64,000 nucleotides of DNA from Planctomycetota bacterium (GCA_023430365.1 JAEZAS010000453.1:1-64000); one strand, 5' to 3'. Positions 43,287-60,518 are shown, counted from the first letter of the stretch. The notes: generated from the letters alone by a model not told the origin. Program-made: numbers and translations.

Positions 43287-44483
43287 ATGGCCAAGGAACA
43301 ATTTGTGCGGACTAAGCCGCACTGCAACGTCGGCACGATCGGCCACATTGACCACGGCAAGACGACCACCACGGGTGCCCTGTTGGCGGTGCAGGCTGCC
43401 AAGGGTCTCGCTCAGTTCAAGGCTTATTCGGATATTGCCAAGGGCGGCACCGTTCGTGATGCCTCGAAGACGGTGACGATTGCCGTCGCGCACGTCGAGT
43501 ACGAAACCGAAAAGCGCCACTACGCTCACATCGACTGCCCCGGCCACGCCGACTTCATCAAGAACATGATCACCGGCGCCGCTCAGATGGACGGTGCGAT
43601 CCTGGTCGTGTCGGCCGCTGACGGTCCGATGCCGCAGACGAAGGAGCACGTTCTGCTCGCTCGTCAGGTCGGTGTGCCGGCGATCGTCGTGTTCCTGAAC
43701 AAGGTCGACCTGGTCGACGATCCGGAACTGCTCGACCTCGTTGAGATGGAAATCCGCGAGCTACTCAGCAAGTACGACTTCCCTGGCGACGACACCCCGA
43801 TCGTTCGCGGTTCGGCCCTTCCGGCCTACCAGAACCCGTCGGATCCGGCCGCCTCGAAGTGCATCAGCGACCTGCTCGATGCTGTCGATGCGTTCATCCC
43901 GCAGCCGAAGCGCGAAGAAGACAAGCCGTTCCTGATGGCGGTCGAAGACGTGTTCTCGATCGAAGGTCGTGGTACGGTTGCCACGGGTCGTATCGAGCGC
44001 GGTGTGGTGAAGGTCGGTGACGAAGTTCAGGTCATCGGTCTCAGCAAAGAGCCGGCCAAGACGACCGTCACCGGTGTCGAAATGTTCCGCAAGGAAATGA
44101 ACGAAGGTCGTGCAGGCGACAACGTCGGCTGTCTCCTCCGTGGTATTAAGCGTGAAGACATCGAGCGTGGCCAGGTTCTCGCCAAGCCGAACTCGATCAC
44201 GCCGCACACTAAGTTCGAGGCCGAAGTTTACTGCTTGTCGAAGGACGAAGGCGGCCGTCACACGCCGTTCTTCAGCGGCTATCGCCCGCAGTTCTACTTC
44301 CGCACCACCGACGTGACGGGCACTGCCAACCTGATCGGCGCCGAGATGTGCATGCCGGGCGACAACGTTCGCGTTACGGTCGAGCTGCACAAGCCGATCG
44401 CCATGGACGACGGCGTTCGCTTCGCGATCCGCGAAGGTGGCCGCACCGTCGGTTCGGGCGTTGTGACCAAGATCATCGAGTAG
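43287..44483 (+). CDS. tuf: Elongation factor Tu
   Basis: This 398-residue GTPase delivers aminoacyl-tRNA to the ribosome. G1 is GHIDHGKTT (19-27), G3 is DCPGHAD (83-89) and G4 is NKVD. Domains 2 and 3 are full length and end KIIE. Switch I is unusual: where E. coli EF-Tu reads RGITINTSHVEY, this one reads [12 protein letters not shown] (61-72). The magnesium-binding Thr (T64) is kept but the Arg-Gly is gone, and the segment before it ([12 protein letters not shown]) also differs. It lies between the tRNA-Thr(GGU) and tRNA-Trp genes, as in the classical tRNA-tuf order. Confidence 0.97.
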   Translation: MAKEQFVRTKPHCNVGTIGHIDHGKTTTTGALLAVQAAKGLAQFKAYSDIAKGGTVRDASKTVTIAVAHVEYETEKRHYAHIDCPGHADFIKNMITGAAQMDGAILVVSAADGPMPQTKEHVLLARQVGVPAIVVFLNKVDLVDDPELLDLVEMEIRELLSKYDFPGDDTPIVRGSALPAYQNPSDPAASKCISDLLDAVDAFIPQPKREEDKPFLMAVEDVFSIEGRGTVATGRIERGVVKVGDEVQVIGLSKEPAKTTVTGVEMFRKEMNEGRAGDNVGCLLRGIKREDIERGQVLAKPNSITPHTKFEAEVYCLSKDEGGRHTPFFSGYRPQFYFRTTDVTGTANLIGAEMCMPGDNVRVTVELHKPIAMDDGVRFAIREGGRTVGSGVVTKIIE

Positions 44484-44574
44484 TCGATGGTCGGCCCACG
44501 GGGCCAGTAAGTGATCGAAATTGCAGGGTTGGCCGCAAGCCACCCTGCTGACAATACGGGTGGCAACACCACGC

Positions 44575-44647
44575 AGGGGTGTAGCTCAATTGGCAGAGCA
44601 CCGGTTTCCAAAACCGGGGGTTGCGGGTTCGATTCCTGCCGCCCCTG
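44575..44647 (+). tRNA. trnW: tRNA-Trp (anticodon CCA)
   Basis: The acceptor pairs AGGGGTG with CGCCCCT. The anticodon stem-loop is CCGGT-TTCCAAA-ACCGG with anticodon CCA. The discriminator is G, as expected for tryptophan. It sits between tuf and secE, its classical place. Confidence 0.95.
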
Positions 44648-44651
44648 CTTT

Positions 44652-44688
44652 TGTCCGTCGCACGCTTCGTCGGCGGACATTTGTTTTT
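44652..44688 (+). terminator. Rho-independent terminator after tRNA-Trp
   Basis: TGTCCGTCG pairs with CGGCGGACA (9 base pairs, one G-T) around a 10-base loop, followed by TTTGTTTTT. It separates the tRNA-tuf-trnW transcript from secE-nusG, so some separate start for secE is expected. Confidence 0.8.
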
Positions 44689-44761
44689 GGTGGGTCAGGT
44701 ATTTGAGGCCTGGACCGCTGGTCGGTAGTAGACCGGGGCCGCAAGGATAGCGGGCAACGTC

Positions 44762-45202
44762 ATGGCGAAGGACAAAGCGGTGGCAGCAAGCGGGTTCGGA
44801 CAGATCGCGCAGGAACTGCTTCAGGTTGGCATCTACAAGCGGAGCCAGGGGCGCATTGCCCGTCAGGCAACGTGTATTGCCATCTGGGTTGCCTTTGCTA
44901 TTGCCGCCTATCGGCTGTACGAGGTCGGCAATCTGGCGATGCCCTATCGCTATGTAGTTCCGACCGTGGTGTTGCTGGTCGGTGCCTGGTTTGGCTATCG
45001 CATTGTTAATTATCCGCCGTTTGCCGACTTTCTCATCGCCGTTGAAGCGGAGATGAACAAGGTCACGTGGCCAACGTCGACGGAGTTGATACGCAGTTCT
45101 ATTGTTGTGATCGTGCTGATTTTCGGGCTGACCACGGTGTTGTTTGCCTACGACACCGTCTGGTCCGGCCTGTTGAAGTACGTGTTGCAGGTAACGAAGT
45201 AG
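44762..45202 (+). CDS. secE: Preprotein translocase subunit SecE
   Basis: This 146-residue inner-membrane protein belongs to the SecYEG channel. The SecE signature lies in the C-terminal half: EMNKVTWPTSTELIRSS followed by a single membrane helix (VIVLIFGLTTVLFAYDTVW). The N-terminal half has two more hydrophobic segments (ATCIAIWVAFAIAAYRLY and YVVPTVVLLVGAWFGYRIV), so it is an E. coli-like three-helix SecE rather than the minimal one-helix form. Its place before nusG is the classical order. Confidence 0.93.
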   Translation: MAKDKAVAASGFGQIAQELLQVGIYKRSQGRIARQATCIAIWVAFAIAAYRLYEVGNLAMPYRYVVPTVVLLVGAWFGYRIVNYPPFADFLIAVEAEMNKVTWPTSTELIRSSIVVIVLIFGLTTVLFAYDTVWSGLLKYVLQVTK

Positions 45203-45245
45203 CCGGAAGCTTCCTCCGCTCCCGCGGCCATTGGAGAGTGTTCAA

Positions 45246-46133
45246 GTGACTGTCGAGCCCGAAAGCTCGTTCGATCCGCCAGGCGAAACGCCTGCCGAAC
45301 CGCAGCAGTCGCCTGCGCAGCAAGAGGCTGCCGCTGCGCCCAATGGTGTTGATCGTCCTTCGGCTGAGAGCGACGCGTCGGTTAGCAATCCCCAGGATGA
45401 GCTGCTGACGGATTTGTCCCCGGCGAATGAAGAGACGGTCGCTCACGATTCCAATCGCGGCGACTCGGACGCTCGCGCAGAATCGGACAGTGAAGAGCCT
45501 GTCGACGACGAGGAGGACGAGGCAGAAGAAGGTCCGTTCGTTCCGGCCGAGCCGCTGGAATTCATCGACGAGTCGGCCGCCGACCAGAATCTGTCGTTTG
45601 ACTGGTACATCCTCAAGGTGCAGGTCAATCGCGAAGACTCGATCAAAGAGGCGCTCTTGCGCAAGGTGCGTCTCAATGGTCTTGAGCGCTACTTCAAAGA
45701 GGTCGTGGTCCCGACCGAGGATGTGGCTGAGTTCACGAAGACGGGTAAACGCCGTGTCGTGAAAAAGAAGATCTATCCCGGCTATATCCTTGTGAACATG
45801 GCGATTACCGACGACAGTTGGTTTATCGTTCGCGAGACGCCAGGCATCGGTGACTTCACCGGCGCCGCCGGCAGGCCGGCGCCTATGGACCCCAAGGACG
45901 TCGAACGCATCCTTCGCAGCAGCAAGGTGATTGCTGACGAGGATGTGTCGGTAAAGACAGCCATCCCCTTCAAGACGGGCGATCGCGTTCGCGTGAAGGA
46001 AGGTTACTTCCAGAATTTCGAGGGCGATGTCGACGCCATCGACCAGGCCAATGGCCGGGTAACGGTGATGATCAACATCTTTGGTCGTTCGACTCCTGTC
46101 GAACTGGAACACTGGCAGATCGAGTTGATTTAG
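45246..46133 (+). CDS. nusG: Transcription factor NusG with acidic N-terminal extension
   Basis: This 295-residue protein binds RNA polymerase and couples it to Rho or the ribosome. The NGN domain starts about residue 117 (FDWYILKVQVNRED; KKKIYPGYILVNM; RETPGIGDFTG), and the KOW domain is residues 238-295 (IPFKTGDRVRVKEGYFQNFEG). The first 115 residues are an extra Glu/Asp/Ala-rich region (EEPVDDEEDEAEEGPF) not present in typical 180-residue NusG. GTG at 45246 is chosen because GGAGAG lies 7 bases upstream; a TTG at 45231 is possible but would sit on that site. It is cotranscribed with secE, 43 bases apart, and is followed by rplK. Confidence 0.93.
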   Translation: MTVEPESSFDPPGETPAEPQQSPAQQEAAAAPNGVDRPSAESDASVSNPQDELLTDLSPANEETVAHDSNRGDSDARAESDSEEPVDDEEDEAEEGPFVPAEPLEFIDESAADQNLSFDWYILKVQVNREDSIKEALLRKVRLNGLERYFKEVVVPTEDVAEFTKTGKRRVVKKKIYPGYILVNMAITDDSWFIVRETPGIGDFTGAAGRPAPMDPKDVERILRSSKVIADEDVSVKTAIPFKTGDRVRVKEGYFQNFEGDVDAIDQANGRVTVMINIFGRSTPVELEHWQIELI

Positions 46134-46212
46134 CCGCTGGCATGTCGCGGCTGCCTCGACTGTCGCCCTATGCAACGGAACAAGCAGCAGTATTTAGTTG
46201 AGATAAACGATC

Positions 46213-46644
46213 ATGGCAAAAGCAAAGCAGATGACCGGCCAGGCGAAGTTTCAGGTGCCGGGTGGGCAGGCGACCCCTGCGCCGCCGGTCGGTACTTCGC
46301 TCGGTAAGTTCGGTATCAACCTGGGGCAGTTCGTATCCCAGTTCAACGAGCGGACCCGCGACTACAACGGCATTCCGATTCCGGTTGTCGTCACCGTGTA
46401 CAACGACCGCTCGTTCGACTTTGTCACGAAGAGCCCGCCTGCTTCGGCCTTGTTGAAGATGGCTGCCGGCGTGGCCAAGGGGTCCGGCGTCCCGAACAAG
46501 GACAAGGTTGGCAAGGTCACTCGCGCTCAGATCGAAGAGATCAGCAAGAAGAAGATCGAAGATCTGAATGCCCGCGATCTGGCTCATGCGAACACCATGA
46601 TCGAAGGCACCGCCCGGAGCATGGGCATCGTCGTCGAAGGCTAG
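46213..46644 (+). CDS. rplK: 50S ribosomal protein L11
   Basis: This 143-residue protein of the GTPase-associated centre binds 23S rRNA with L10/L12. The N-terminal domain reads [21 protein letters not shown] and the C-terminal rRNA-binding domain includes [15 protein letters not shown]. Normal length. It is followed by rplA, 79 bases later, in the usual order. Confidence 0.96.
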   Translation: MAKAKQMTGQAKFQVPGGQATPAPPVGTSLGKFGINLGQFVSQFNERTRDYNGIPIPVVVTVYNDRSFDFVTKSPPASALLKMAAGVAKGSGVPNKDKVGKVTRAQIEEISKKKIEDLNARDLAHANTMIEGTARSMGIVVEG

Positions 46645-46723
46645 GCTCAACTCGCTGCTCGACGAATCGGCACAACACACACTTTCAAGAATGGCCCGCA
46701 GAGTCGGGCGTGGACGGATAGCG

Positions 46724-47404
46724 ATGGCCAAGCAATCGAAACGATATCGCGCACTCGCGACGCAGGTGAACGAGAAGGAGACGCTGCCGCTTCTCCCAGC
46801 CGTCGAAAAGCTGAAGAAGTTCGCCACGACCAAGTTCGACCAGACGGTTGAAATTCACATGCGTTTGGGCGTGGATCCGAAGCAGGCGGACCAAATCGTC
46901 CGCGGCTCGGTCGTGCTCCCGCACGGTATCGGTCGCACGCAGCGTGTTGCCGTGTTCGCCAAGGGCGACCTGGCCGAGGCCGCGAAGGCCGCTGGCGCCG
47001 ATGTTGTCGGCCAAGAAGATCTCGCTGCCAAGATCAAGGACGGCTGGACTGAGTTCGATGTCTGCATCGCCACTCCGGACATGATGGGCCTGGTCGGTCC
47101 GCTCGGTAAGGTGCTCGGTCCCCGCGGCCTGATGCCCTCTCCGCGTGCGGGCACCGTGACCCCCGATGTGTCGCGGGTTGTGAAGGAATATAAGGCCGGC
47201 AAGGTCGAGTTCCGCAACGACAACGGAGGCATCGTTCACGCGGTCGTGGGCAAGCTGAGCTTCAGCCCCGAACAGCTGAAGGACAATATCGAGACGTTTA
47301 TCAACTACGTTCTGAACCTGAAGCCGCAATCGGTGAAGGGGCACTACGTGAAGGGTGTTGCCGTTTGCGGCACGATGAGCCCAGCGGTACGCATCGCCCT
47401 CTAG
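46724..47404 (+). CDS. rplA: 50S ribosomal protein L1
   Basis: This 226-residue L1-stalk protein often acts as a translational repressor of its own operon. Visible family segments are [36 protein letters not shown] and [15 protein letters not shown]. The frame extends upstream to 46691, but [15 protein letters not shown] at 46724 is the normal L1 start. Confidence 0.96.
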   Translation: MAKQSKRYRALATQVNEKETLPLLPAVEKLKKFATTKFDQTVEIHMRLGVDPKQADQIVRGSVVLPHGIGRTQRVAVFAKGDLAEAAKAAGADVVGQEDLAAKIKDGWTEFDVCIATPDMMGLVGPLGKVLGPRGLMPSPRAGTVTPDVSRVVKEYKAGKVEFRNDNGGIVHAVVGKLSFSPEQLKDNIETFINYVLNLKPQSVKGHYVKGVAVCGTMSPAVRIAL

Positions 47405-47481
47405 TGGTGCACATTAACCTCGCCGCGCACGGCTGCTGCGAGGTCCAACGAATTACAGGTCCGTGAGTAAGCGGTGCTGAT

Positions 47482-48027
47482 ATGAGCAAGCAACTGAAAG
47501 ACATGATTACGTCGGAGCTGAAACGTCGGCTCGACGGTGTGAACGATGCGGTGCTGGTCAATGTGATCGGCATGGACTCGCTCAGCACCTTTCAGCTTCG
47601 TCGCGAGCTTCGCGGCAAGAATCTGAATCTGCTGGTCGTCAAGAGCAGCCTGGCTCGTCGGGCCGCCGAAGGCACCCCGCTTGCCAAGGCGTTTGACGGC
47701 GGCGAAGGCAGCCTGGCCGTCGTTTGGGGCGGTGAGGACTTCGTCTCGCTGGCGAAAGAGGTCGTCGAAATCAAGAAGAAGCCGCAGTTCGAGAAGCTCG
47801 AGGCTCGCGGCGGCGTTATGGACGGCGAGAAGCTGACTCCCGAGGCTGTCGAGGACGTCAGCAAGTGGCCGAGCCGCACTGAGCAGATCAGCCTGCTGGT
47901 CGGTCAGATTCTGGCTCCCGGGGCGAACCTGCTGTCGCAGCTCAATGCTCCTGGCGGATTGCTCCAGAGCCAGCTCAAGAAGAAGTCGGAAGGTGCGGAA
48001 GGTGCGGAAGACGCTCCGGCGGCCTAG
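47482..48027 (+). CDS. rplJ: 50S ribosomal protein L10
   Basis: This 181-residue protein anchors the L7/L12 dimers to the ribosome. The N-terminal RNA-binding domain (SKQLKDMITSELKRRLDGVND) and the LRRELRGKNLNLLVVKSSLA segment fit L10. The C-terminal helix is Leu/Gln-rich and ends in a Glu/Ala tail (EGAEGAEDAPAA), which is where L12 binds. The 77 bases before it should hold the L10 translational leader, though I could not draw it with confidence. Confidence 0.94.
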   Translation: MSKQLKDMITSELKRRLDGVNDAVLVNVIGMDSLSTFQLRRELRGKNLNLLVVKSSLARRAAEGTPLAKAFDGGEGSLAVVWGGEDFVSLAKEVVEIKKKPQFEKLEARGGVMDGEKLTPEAVEDVSKWPSRTEQISLLVGQILAPGANLLSQLNAPGGLLQSQLKKKSEGAEGAEDAPAA

Positions 48028-48175
48028 TGCTGTCGGCTTCGCATCGTGATCGTTCAAAGAAACGCTTTGGCCACGGGACGTAACCGGGCCTTATAAACTA
48101 GAAACTCCAGATCGGTGATGCGGCCGGCGCATCTGGGGAAGATAACCGGCTGCGAGTTTTGAAAGGGATCGTACC

Positions 48176-48571
48176 ATGGCCGAAGTGGCAGCAGAATTGA
48201 AGGATCTGGGCGACAAGATCGCGGGCCTCACCCTGAAGCAGGCGAAGGAACTGAGCGACTACATCAAAGAGGCCTACGGCATCGAGCCGGCTTCGGGTGG
48301 CGCTGTGATGATGGCCGCTCCGGCTGCTGGTGGCGGCGCCGCCGCGGCTGCTGAGCCGACCGAGTTCGACGTCATCCTCACCGGTTTCGGCGACAAGAAG
48401 CTGGACGTCGTGAAGGTTGTCAAGAACCTGACCGGCGCCTCGCTGATGGACGCCAAGAAGATGGTCGAAGGCGTTCCTGCCAAGATCAAGGAAAAGGTCT
48501 CGAAGGAAGACGCCGCCAAGGTCAAGGCCGAACTCGAGGCCGCTGGCGCCACGGTCGAAGTCAAAGCCTAA
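48176..48571 (+). CDS. rplL: 50S ribosomal protein L7/L12
   Basis: This 131-residue stalk protein recruits translation GTPases such as the EF-Tu and EF-G encoded nearby. The N-terminal helical dimer domain is followed by an Ala/Gly hinge (MMAAPAAGGGAAAAAEP), then the C-terminal domain (TEFDVILTGFGDKKLDVVKV...LMDAKKMVEGVP). The normal length and hinge support the call. Confidence 0.96.
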   Translation: MAEVAAELKDLGDKIAGLTLKQAKELSDYIKEAYGIEPASGGAVMMAAPAAGGGAAAAAEPTEFDVILTGFGDKKLDVVKVVKNLTGASLMDAKKMVEGVPAKIKEKVSKEDAAKVKAELEAAGATVEVKA

Positions 48572-48908
48572 TTCGGCTTTGGGGCTAGTCTGCCCTCCTT
48601 CGATCGCATATAGTTTCTGATTGATGCTTTGTTGGTTCACCGAAGTGCTACCGCTGCAGCCCTTGCAGCGGTGGCGCGGGCAGGCAAGACTTGATACACA
48701 CCCCGCAACCATCCAGCGGTTTTCCGCTACTGGACTGGCTCGGGGTGTAGTTGCGCGCACAGGCTGCCTAAGAATGACCTGTGGTGTCCGAGATGGAGCG
48801 AGTGGTCGCCCGGCCGCTGGGTTGCCGGCGTATCGGAGTCTTTTATTGGTGGCATGGACGGGCGTCGGCTTACCTGCTGTCTGATTTTCCCCCGGAGCAT
48901 ATAGGCAT
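48572..48908 (+). other. Structured rplL-rpoB intergenic region
   Basis: These 337 bases contain no gene but several strong hairpins. The first is ACCGCTGCA-loop-TGCAGCGGT (48650-48672, 9 perfect pairs, 5-base loop). The second is an outer stem ACACCCCG/CGGGGTGT (48698-48748) enclosing AGCGG-TTTT-CCGCT. It is longer and more structured than a plain intergenic spacer and may attenuate or process the mRNA before rpoB. Confidence 0.55.
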
Positions 48909-52631
<3,723 letters not shown>

Positions 52632-52673
52632 GGGTTCGCGCTCGTCTTGCCACAGAGATAACACACACACGCA

Positions 52674-52695
52674 CACCGCTCTCGCCGCAGCGGTG
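52674..52695 (+). other. Hairpin between rpoB and rpoC
   Basis: CACCGCT and AGCGGTG pair around an 8-base loop. The rpoC ribosome-binding site AAGGAG (52703-52708) follows 8 bases later, so the hairpin is more likely an mRNA-stability or spacing element than a terminator (no T-run). Confidence 0.4.
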
Positions 52696-52717
52696 CACAT
52701 AGAAGGAGCACGGGCAG

Positions 52718-57064
<4,347 letters not shown>

Positions 57065-57085
57065 GTTTGCCTGATTTAACACGAG

Positions 57086-57124
57086 ATCAACCCGGCTGGC
57101 GATGTCGGCCGGGTTGATTGTTTT
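57086..57124 (+). terminator. Rho-independent terminator after rpoC
   Basis: ATCAACCCGGC and GCCGGGTTGAT form an 11-base-pair perfect stem around an 11-base loop, followed by TGTTTT. It lies 21 bases past the rpoC stop. Confidence 0.85.
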
Positions 57125-57176
57125 GGCCCGAAGGAAATCGAAGCATCTCGAGGCGTTTTCACCGCTTCGGGTTGCC

Positions 57177-57204
57177 TTGACACCCTTTTCGAAGCCGATA
57201 AACT
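57177..57204 (+). promoter_or_regulatory. Probable str-operon promoter
   Basis: TTGACA at 57177-57182, a 16-base spacer and TAAACT at 57199-57204. It lies 44 bases before rpsL and just after the rpoC terminator, so it should start the rpsL-rpsG transcript. Confidence 0.65.
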
Positions 57205-57248
57205 ATTGGATTCCCTTCCGAAATAACTAGTTGCACGTCTGAAGCCGT

Positions 57249-57617
57249 ATGCCCACGATTAACCAACTCGTCCGCAAGCCACGTCGTGCAAAGCGGAAGT
57301 TCAGCAAGAGCCCGGTGCTCGAGAAGTGCCCCTTCAAGCAGGGTGTTTGCCTCATCGTTCGCACGATGACGCCGAAGAAGCCGAACTCGGCTCTGCGTAA
57401 GATCACCCGCGTTCGCCTGTCGAACGGCCGCGAAGTTACGGTCTACATCCCGGGCGAAGGCCACAACCTGCAAGAACACTCGATCGTGTTGGTTCGCGGT
57501 GGTCGTATTCGCGATCTACCGGGTGTTCGCTATCAGGTGGTTCGCGGTGTCCGCGATACGCTGGGCGTGCAAAACCGCAAGCAGTCGCGAAGCCGTTACG
57601 GCGCCAAGGCGAAGTAG
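57249..57617 (+). CDS. rpsL: 30S ribosomal protein S12
   Basis: This 122-residue protein lies at the decoding centre. PTINQLVRK begins the protein and [11 protein letters not shown] carries the lysine whose change gives streptomycin resistance, here wild-type. [17 protein letters not shown] is the second conserved loop. The segment before PKKPNSAL ([17 protein letters not shown]) differs from the common CPQRRGVCTRVYTTT version. First gene of the str group. Confidence 0.96.
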   Translation: MPTINQLVRKPRRAKRKFSKSPVLEKCPFKQGVCLIVRTMTPKKPNSALRKITRVRLSNGREVTVYIPGEGHNLQEHSIVLVRGGRIRDLPGVRYQVVRGVRDTLGVQNRKQSRSRYGAKAK

Positions 57618-57698
57618 GTCGCCTGAGCGTCCCAGTCGGTCGATGGCCGGCTTATCCAATTCACATTGAGACATTTGAATCAGTTGTCAGGTTGATCC

Positions 57699-58169
57699 AT
57701 GGGCAAGATTACGGCCAGTTCGACGCAGCTTCGTCCCGATCCGCGGTACAAGTCGCTGCTCGCTTCGAAGTTCATCAATTGCCTGATGTATGACGGCAAG
57801 AAGAGCGTCGCTCAGCAGTTGTTTTACGACGCGTTGGACGTGATCAAGGAGCGGATTCCGGACCGCGACCCGATCGAAGTGTTTCACACGGCGGTCGAGA
57901 ACGTGAAGCCGCACATCGAAGTTCGCAGCCGCCGCGTCGGTGGCGCCGCGTACCAGGTTCCGATGCAGGTCAGCCGCAACCGGCAGCAGTCGCTGGCGAT
58001 TCGCTGGATTTTGGCCGCTATTCGCGACAAGAAGGGGCGTCCGACCTCGCTGAAACTCGCCGACGAATTCGTCGCCGCCTTCAACCGCGAAGGGGCGGCC
58101 GTCACGAAGCGCGAAAATGTCCACCGTATGGCCGACGCCAATAAGGCCTTCGCCCACTTCGCGTGGTAG
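57699..58169 (+). CDS. rpsG: 30S ribosomal protein S7
   Basis: This 156-residue primary 16S rRNA-binding protein organises the 30S head. Conserved segments: [56 protein letters not shown] and the C-terminal [20 protein letters not shown]. Normal length. A strong hairpin terminator follows before fusA. Confidence 0.96.
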   Translation: MGKITASSTQLRPDPRYKSLLASKFINCLMYDGKKSVAQQLFYDALDVIKERIPDRDPIEVFHTAVENVKPHIEVRSRRVGGAAYQVPMQVSRNRQQSLAIRWILAAIRDKKGRPTSLKLADEFVAAFNREGAAVTKRENVHRMADANKAFAHFAW

Positions 58170-58182
58170 CCAGTCGAAAATC

Positions 58183-58218
58183 AAAAAAGCCGCGGTGTCT
58201 TTGCATCGCGGTTTTTTC
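58183..58218. terminator. Terminator between rpsG and fusA
   Basis: GCCGCGGTG and CATCGCGGT pair around TCTTTG, with AAAAAA before and TTTTTT after. It can work in both directions. It lies 13 bases past rpsG and implies that fusA has its own promoter or readthrough. Confidence 0.8.
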
Positions 58219-58300
58219 GTGCGCCGACTGCAATAATTGAACTTATGCGCCACCAGCACCGAGGTGTCTTTCGCCTCTCCTGTACCTAGCCGGACCAACC

Positions 58301-60382
58301 ATGTCGCGCCAGATTGAGAAGCTCCGCAATATCGGGGTGATTGCCCACATCGACGCCGGAAAAACGACGGTTACCGAGCGGATGCTGTTTCTTAGCGGCG
58401 CCAAGCATCGCGTGGGGGAGGTCGACAAGGGGACCACCGACACCGACTCGGATCCCGAGGAGCAAGAGCGCGGCATCACGATCTATGCAGCCGCCGTCAC
58501 GTTCCCCTGGCGGGATGTCGTGGTGAACTTGATCGACACGCCGGGGCACGTCGATTTCACGGCTGAGGTGGAGCGGTGTCTGCGCGTGCTGGACGGAGCG
58601 GTTGTGGTTTTTAGTGCTCGCGAAGGCGTCGAGGCCCAAAGCGAAACCGTCTGGCGGCAGGCCGATCGCTACAAGGTGCCCCGCGTCGCCTTCATCAACA
58701 AGTTGGACCGCGAAGGGGCGGATTTTCACTCGGTTGTCGAGGAGATGACGGCCCGCTTGGGCGCCAATCCCCTGCCGATTCAGATTCCGGTCGGATTGGG
58801 GCCAGCCCATACGAGCGATCCGTTTCGCGGTGTGATCGATCTGGTCCAGATGAAGCTGCTCACGTTCCCGGGCGGCAGGGAGAGTCGGGAGTACGAGACT
58901 TCTGACATTCCGGAGGAGTTGCTCGACGACGCCAACGGCTGGCGGGAGATGATGCTCGAAAAGCTCTACAACTTCAGCAACGAGTTGATGGAGCTTGCTC
59001 TGGCGGAAGAGCCCATTTCGACTGAGCAGATCGTTCGGGCGATCCGCCAGGCGACGTTACACATGCAGGTTCAGCCGGTACTGTGTGGTTCCGCATTGCA
59101 CGGCATCGGGGTGCAGCCGGTGCTTAACGCCGTCGCTGATTTCCTGCCCAGCCCGATCGATATTCCGCCGGTGGAAGGCGAAAACCCGAAGAAAAAAGAC
59201 GCGAAGGACCATCGCGGGCCAAGCGTCGACGAGCCGTTTTGCGGCCTGGTTTTCAAGGTTCTGCCAGCCAAGACCGGCGACATGCACTGGGTGCGAGTGT
59301 ACTCGGGGCAGCTGAAGTCCAACTCGCGCGTGCTCAATCCTGGCAAGGACGTGAAAGAAAACGTCGCGCAGCTCTGGCATATTCATGCCACGAAGAAGGA
59401 AGAGCAGGTCGATAGCGTTGAGGCGGGAGACATCGTCGGCATTATCGGTCTCCGGCATTCGATCACCGGCGACACCATCTGCGATACGCGCGAACCGATT
59501 TTGCTCGAAGCGATCAAGTTCCCCGAAACCGTGATTTCCATGGCCATCGAGCCGGAGAACAGCGCCGAGCGGAAGAAACTGAACGAAACGCTCGACATGC
59601 TGAAGCGGCAGGATCCGACGCTCGCAGTCATCAGCGGCGAAACCGGCCAAACGCTAATCAGTGGGATGGGTGAGCTGCACCTGGAGGTGGTTAAGAACCG
59701 GCTTCTGCGTGACTTCAACCTGAATGTGAAGTTCCACAAGCCGCAGGTCAGCTTCCGCGAGTCGATCGCCCGGTCGGTCGAAGTCACCGGCGAGTGCCAT
59801 CGCATGATCGCCGGCCAGCAGCTATTTGCGGAATTGACGGTCCGCATGGAGCCGATCGAAGCGGCCTCGGCGCCGGTCGTTGTGCTGAATCAGTGCCCGC
59901 CGGACGTGCTGCCGCCCGAATTTCTGAGTGCGGCCGTCGACGAGCTGAAGGCCCTGGGCGAGGGTGGCGGACGCATCGCCGGCTATCCGCTCATGAAAAT
60001 TCGAGTGACGGTTCTTTCGGGAAAGTGGAGCCAGGAGCATTCCGACGTGCGAGCCTTCAAGATCGCGGCCGCCGATGCTTTCGAAAAAGGATTGGAAGAC
60101 GGAGGAAAGGTGCTCCTTGAGCCGATCATGAAGCTTGATATTGTTACTCCCGAGGACTACTTGGGGGACTTTGTCGGCGACCTTCAGCAGCGGCGGGCCA
60201 TCATTGCCAAAACGGATCATCGTGGCAAAATGACCTCGATCGAAGCCCACGCTCCCCTGAAAGAACTGTTCGGGTATTCCAGCGCCATGCGGAGCCTCAG
60301 TCAGGGGCGGGCGGGTTGTTCCATGGAGCCCCTGATGTACGCTGCCGCGCCGCCGGAGGTCATGAAAGCTTTCGAGCTTTAG
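58301..60382 (+). CDS. fusA: Elongation factor G
   Basis: This 693-residue translocation GTPase has G1 AHIDAGKTT, DTPGHVDF at 79-86, NKLD and full-length domains II-V (SGMGELHLEVVKNRLLRDF; ending YAAAPPEVMKAFEL). Switch I reads GEVDKGTTDTDSDPEEQERGITIYAAA (40-66), keeping RGITI but differing from the GATxMDWMEQEQERGITI form of common EF-G I. Planctomycetes are known to carry several EF-G types, so this might be a paralogue type rather than the E. coli-like one; its place between rpsG and rpsJ suggests the main EF-G. It is separated from rpsG by a terminator. Confidence 0.93.
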   Translation: MSRQIEKLRNIGVIAHIDAGKTTVTERMLFLSGAKHRVGEVDKGTTDTDSDPEEQERGITIYAAAVTFPWRDVVVNLIDTPGHVDFTAEVERCLRVLDGAVVVFSAREGVEAQSETVWRQADRYKVPRVAFINKLDREGADFHSVVEEMTARLGANPLPIQIPVGLGPAHTSDPFRGVIDLVQMKLLTFPGGRESREYETSDIPEELLDDANGWREMMLEKLYNFSNELMELALAEEPISTEQIVRAIRQATLHMQVQPVLCGSALHGIGVQPVLNAVADFLPSPIDIPPVEGENPKKKDAKDHRGPSVDEPFCGLVFKVLPAKTGDMHWVRVYSGQLKSNSRVLNPGKDVKENVAQLWHIHATKKEEQVDSVEAGDIVGIIGLRHSITGDTICDTREPILLEAIKFPETVISMAIEPENSAERKKLNETLDMLKRQDPTLAVISGETGQTLISGMGELHLEVVKNRLLRDFNLNVKFHKPQVSFRESIARSVEVTGECHRMIAGQQLFAELTVRMEPIEAASAPVVVLNQCPPDVLPPEFLSAAVDELKALGEGGGRIAGYPLMKIRVTVLSGKWSQEHSDVRAFKIAAADAFEKGLEDGGKVLLEPIMKLDIVTPEDYLGDFVGDLQQRRAIIAKTDHRGKMTSIEAHAPLKELFGYSSAMRSLSQGRAGCSMEPLMYAAAPPEVMKAFEL

Positions 60383-60489
60383 GCGGTTTGGGTTGTCTGG
60401 TGGGCCGGCGGCGACGGCCGTGGGTAGGTTGGCCCGCGCCGTGGCGGACCGCAATCCCAGTTTTTCGTAGTTTTCCTCTTCACCGGGTG

Positions 60490-60518
60490 TTGACCGCTTT
60501 CAGAACGATCTTTATAAG
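60490..60518 (+). promoter_or_regulatory. Probable S10-operon promoter
   Basis: TTGACC at 60490-60495, a 17-base spacer and TATAAG at 60513-60518. Both boxes match five of six consensus bases. It is about 90 bases upstream of rpsJ, the best promoter sequence in the window. Confidence 0.75.

Noticed and set aside
45231..45245. TTG start for NusG at 45231
   Set aside because: Its own codons contain the GGAGAG that is best explained as the ribosome-binding site of the GTG at 45246.
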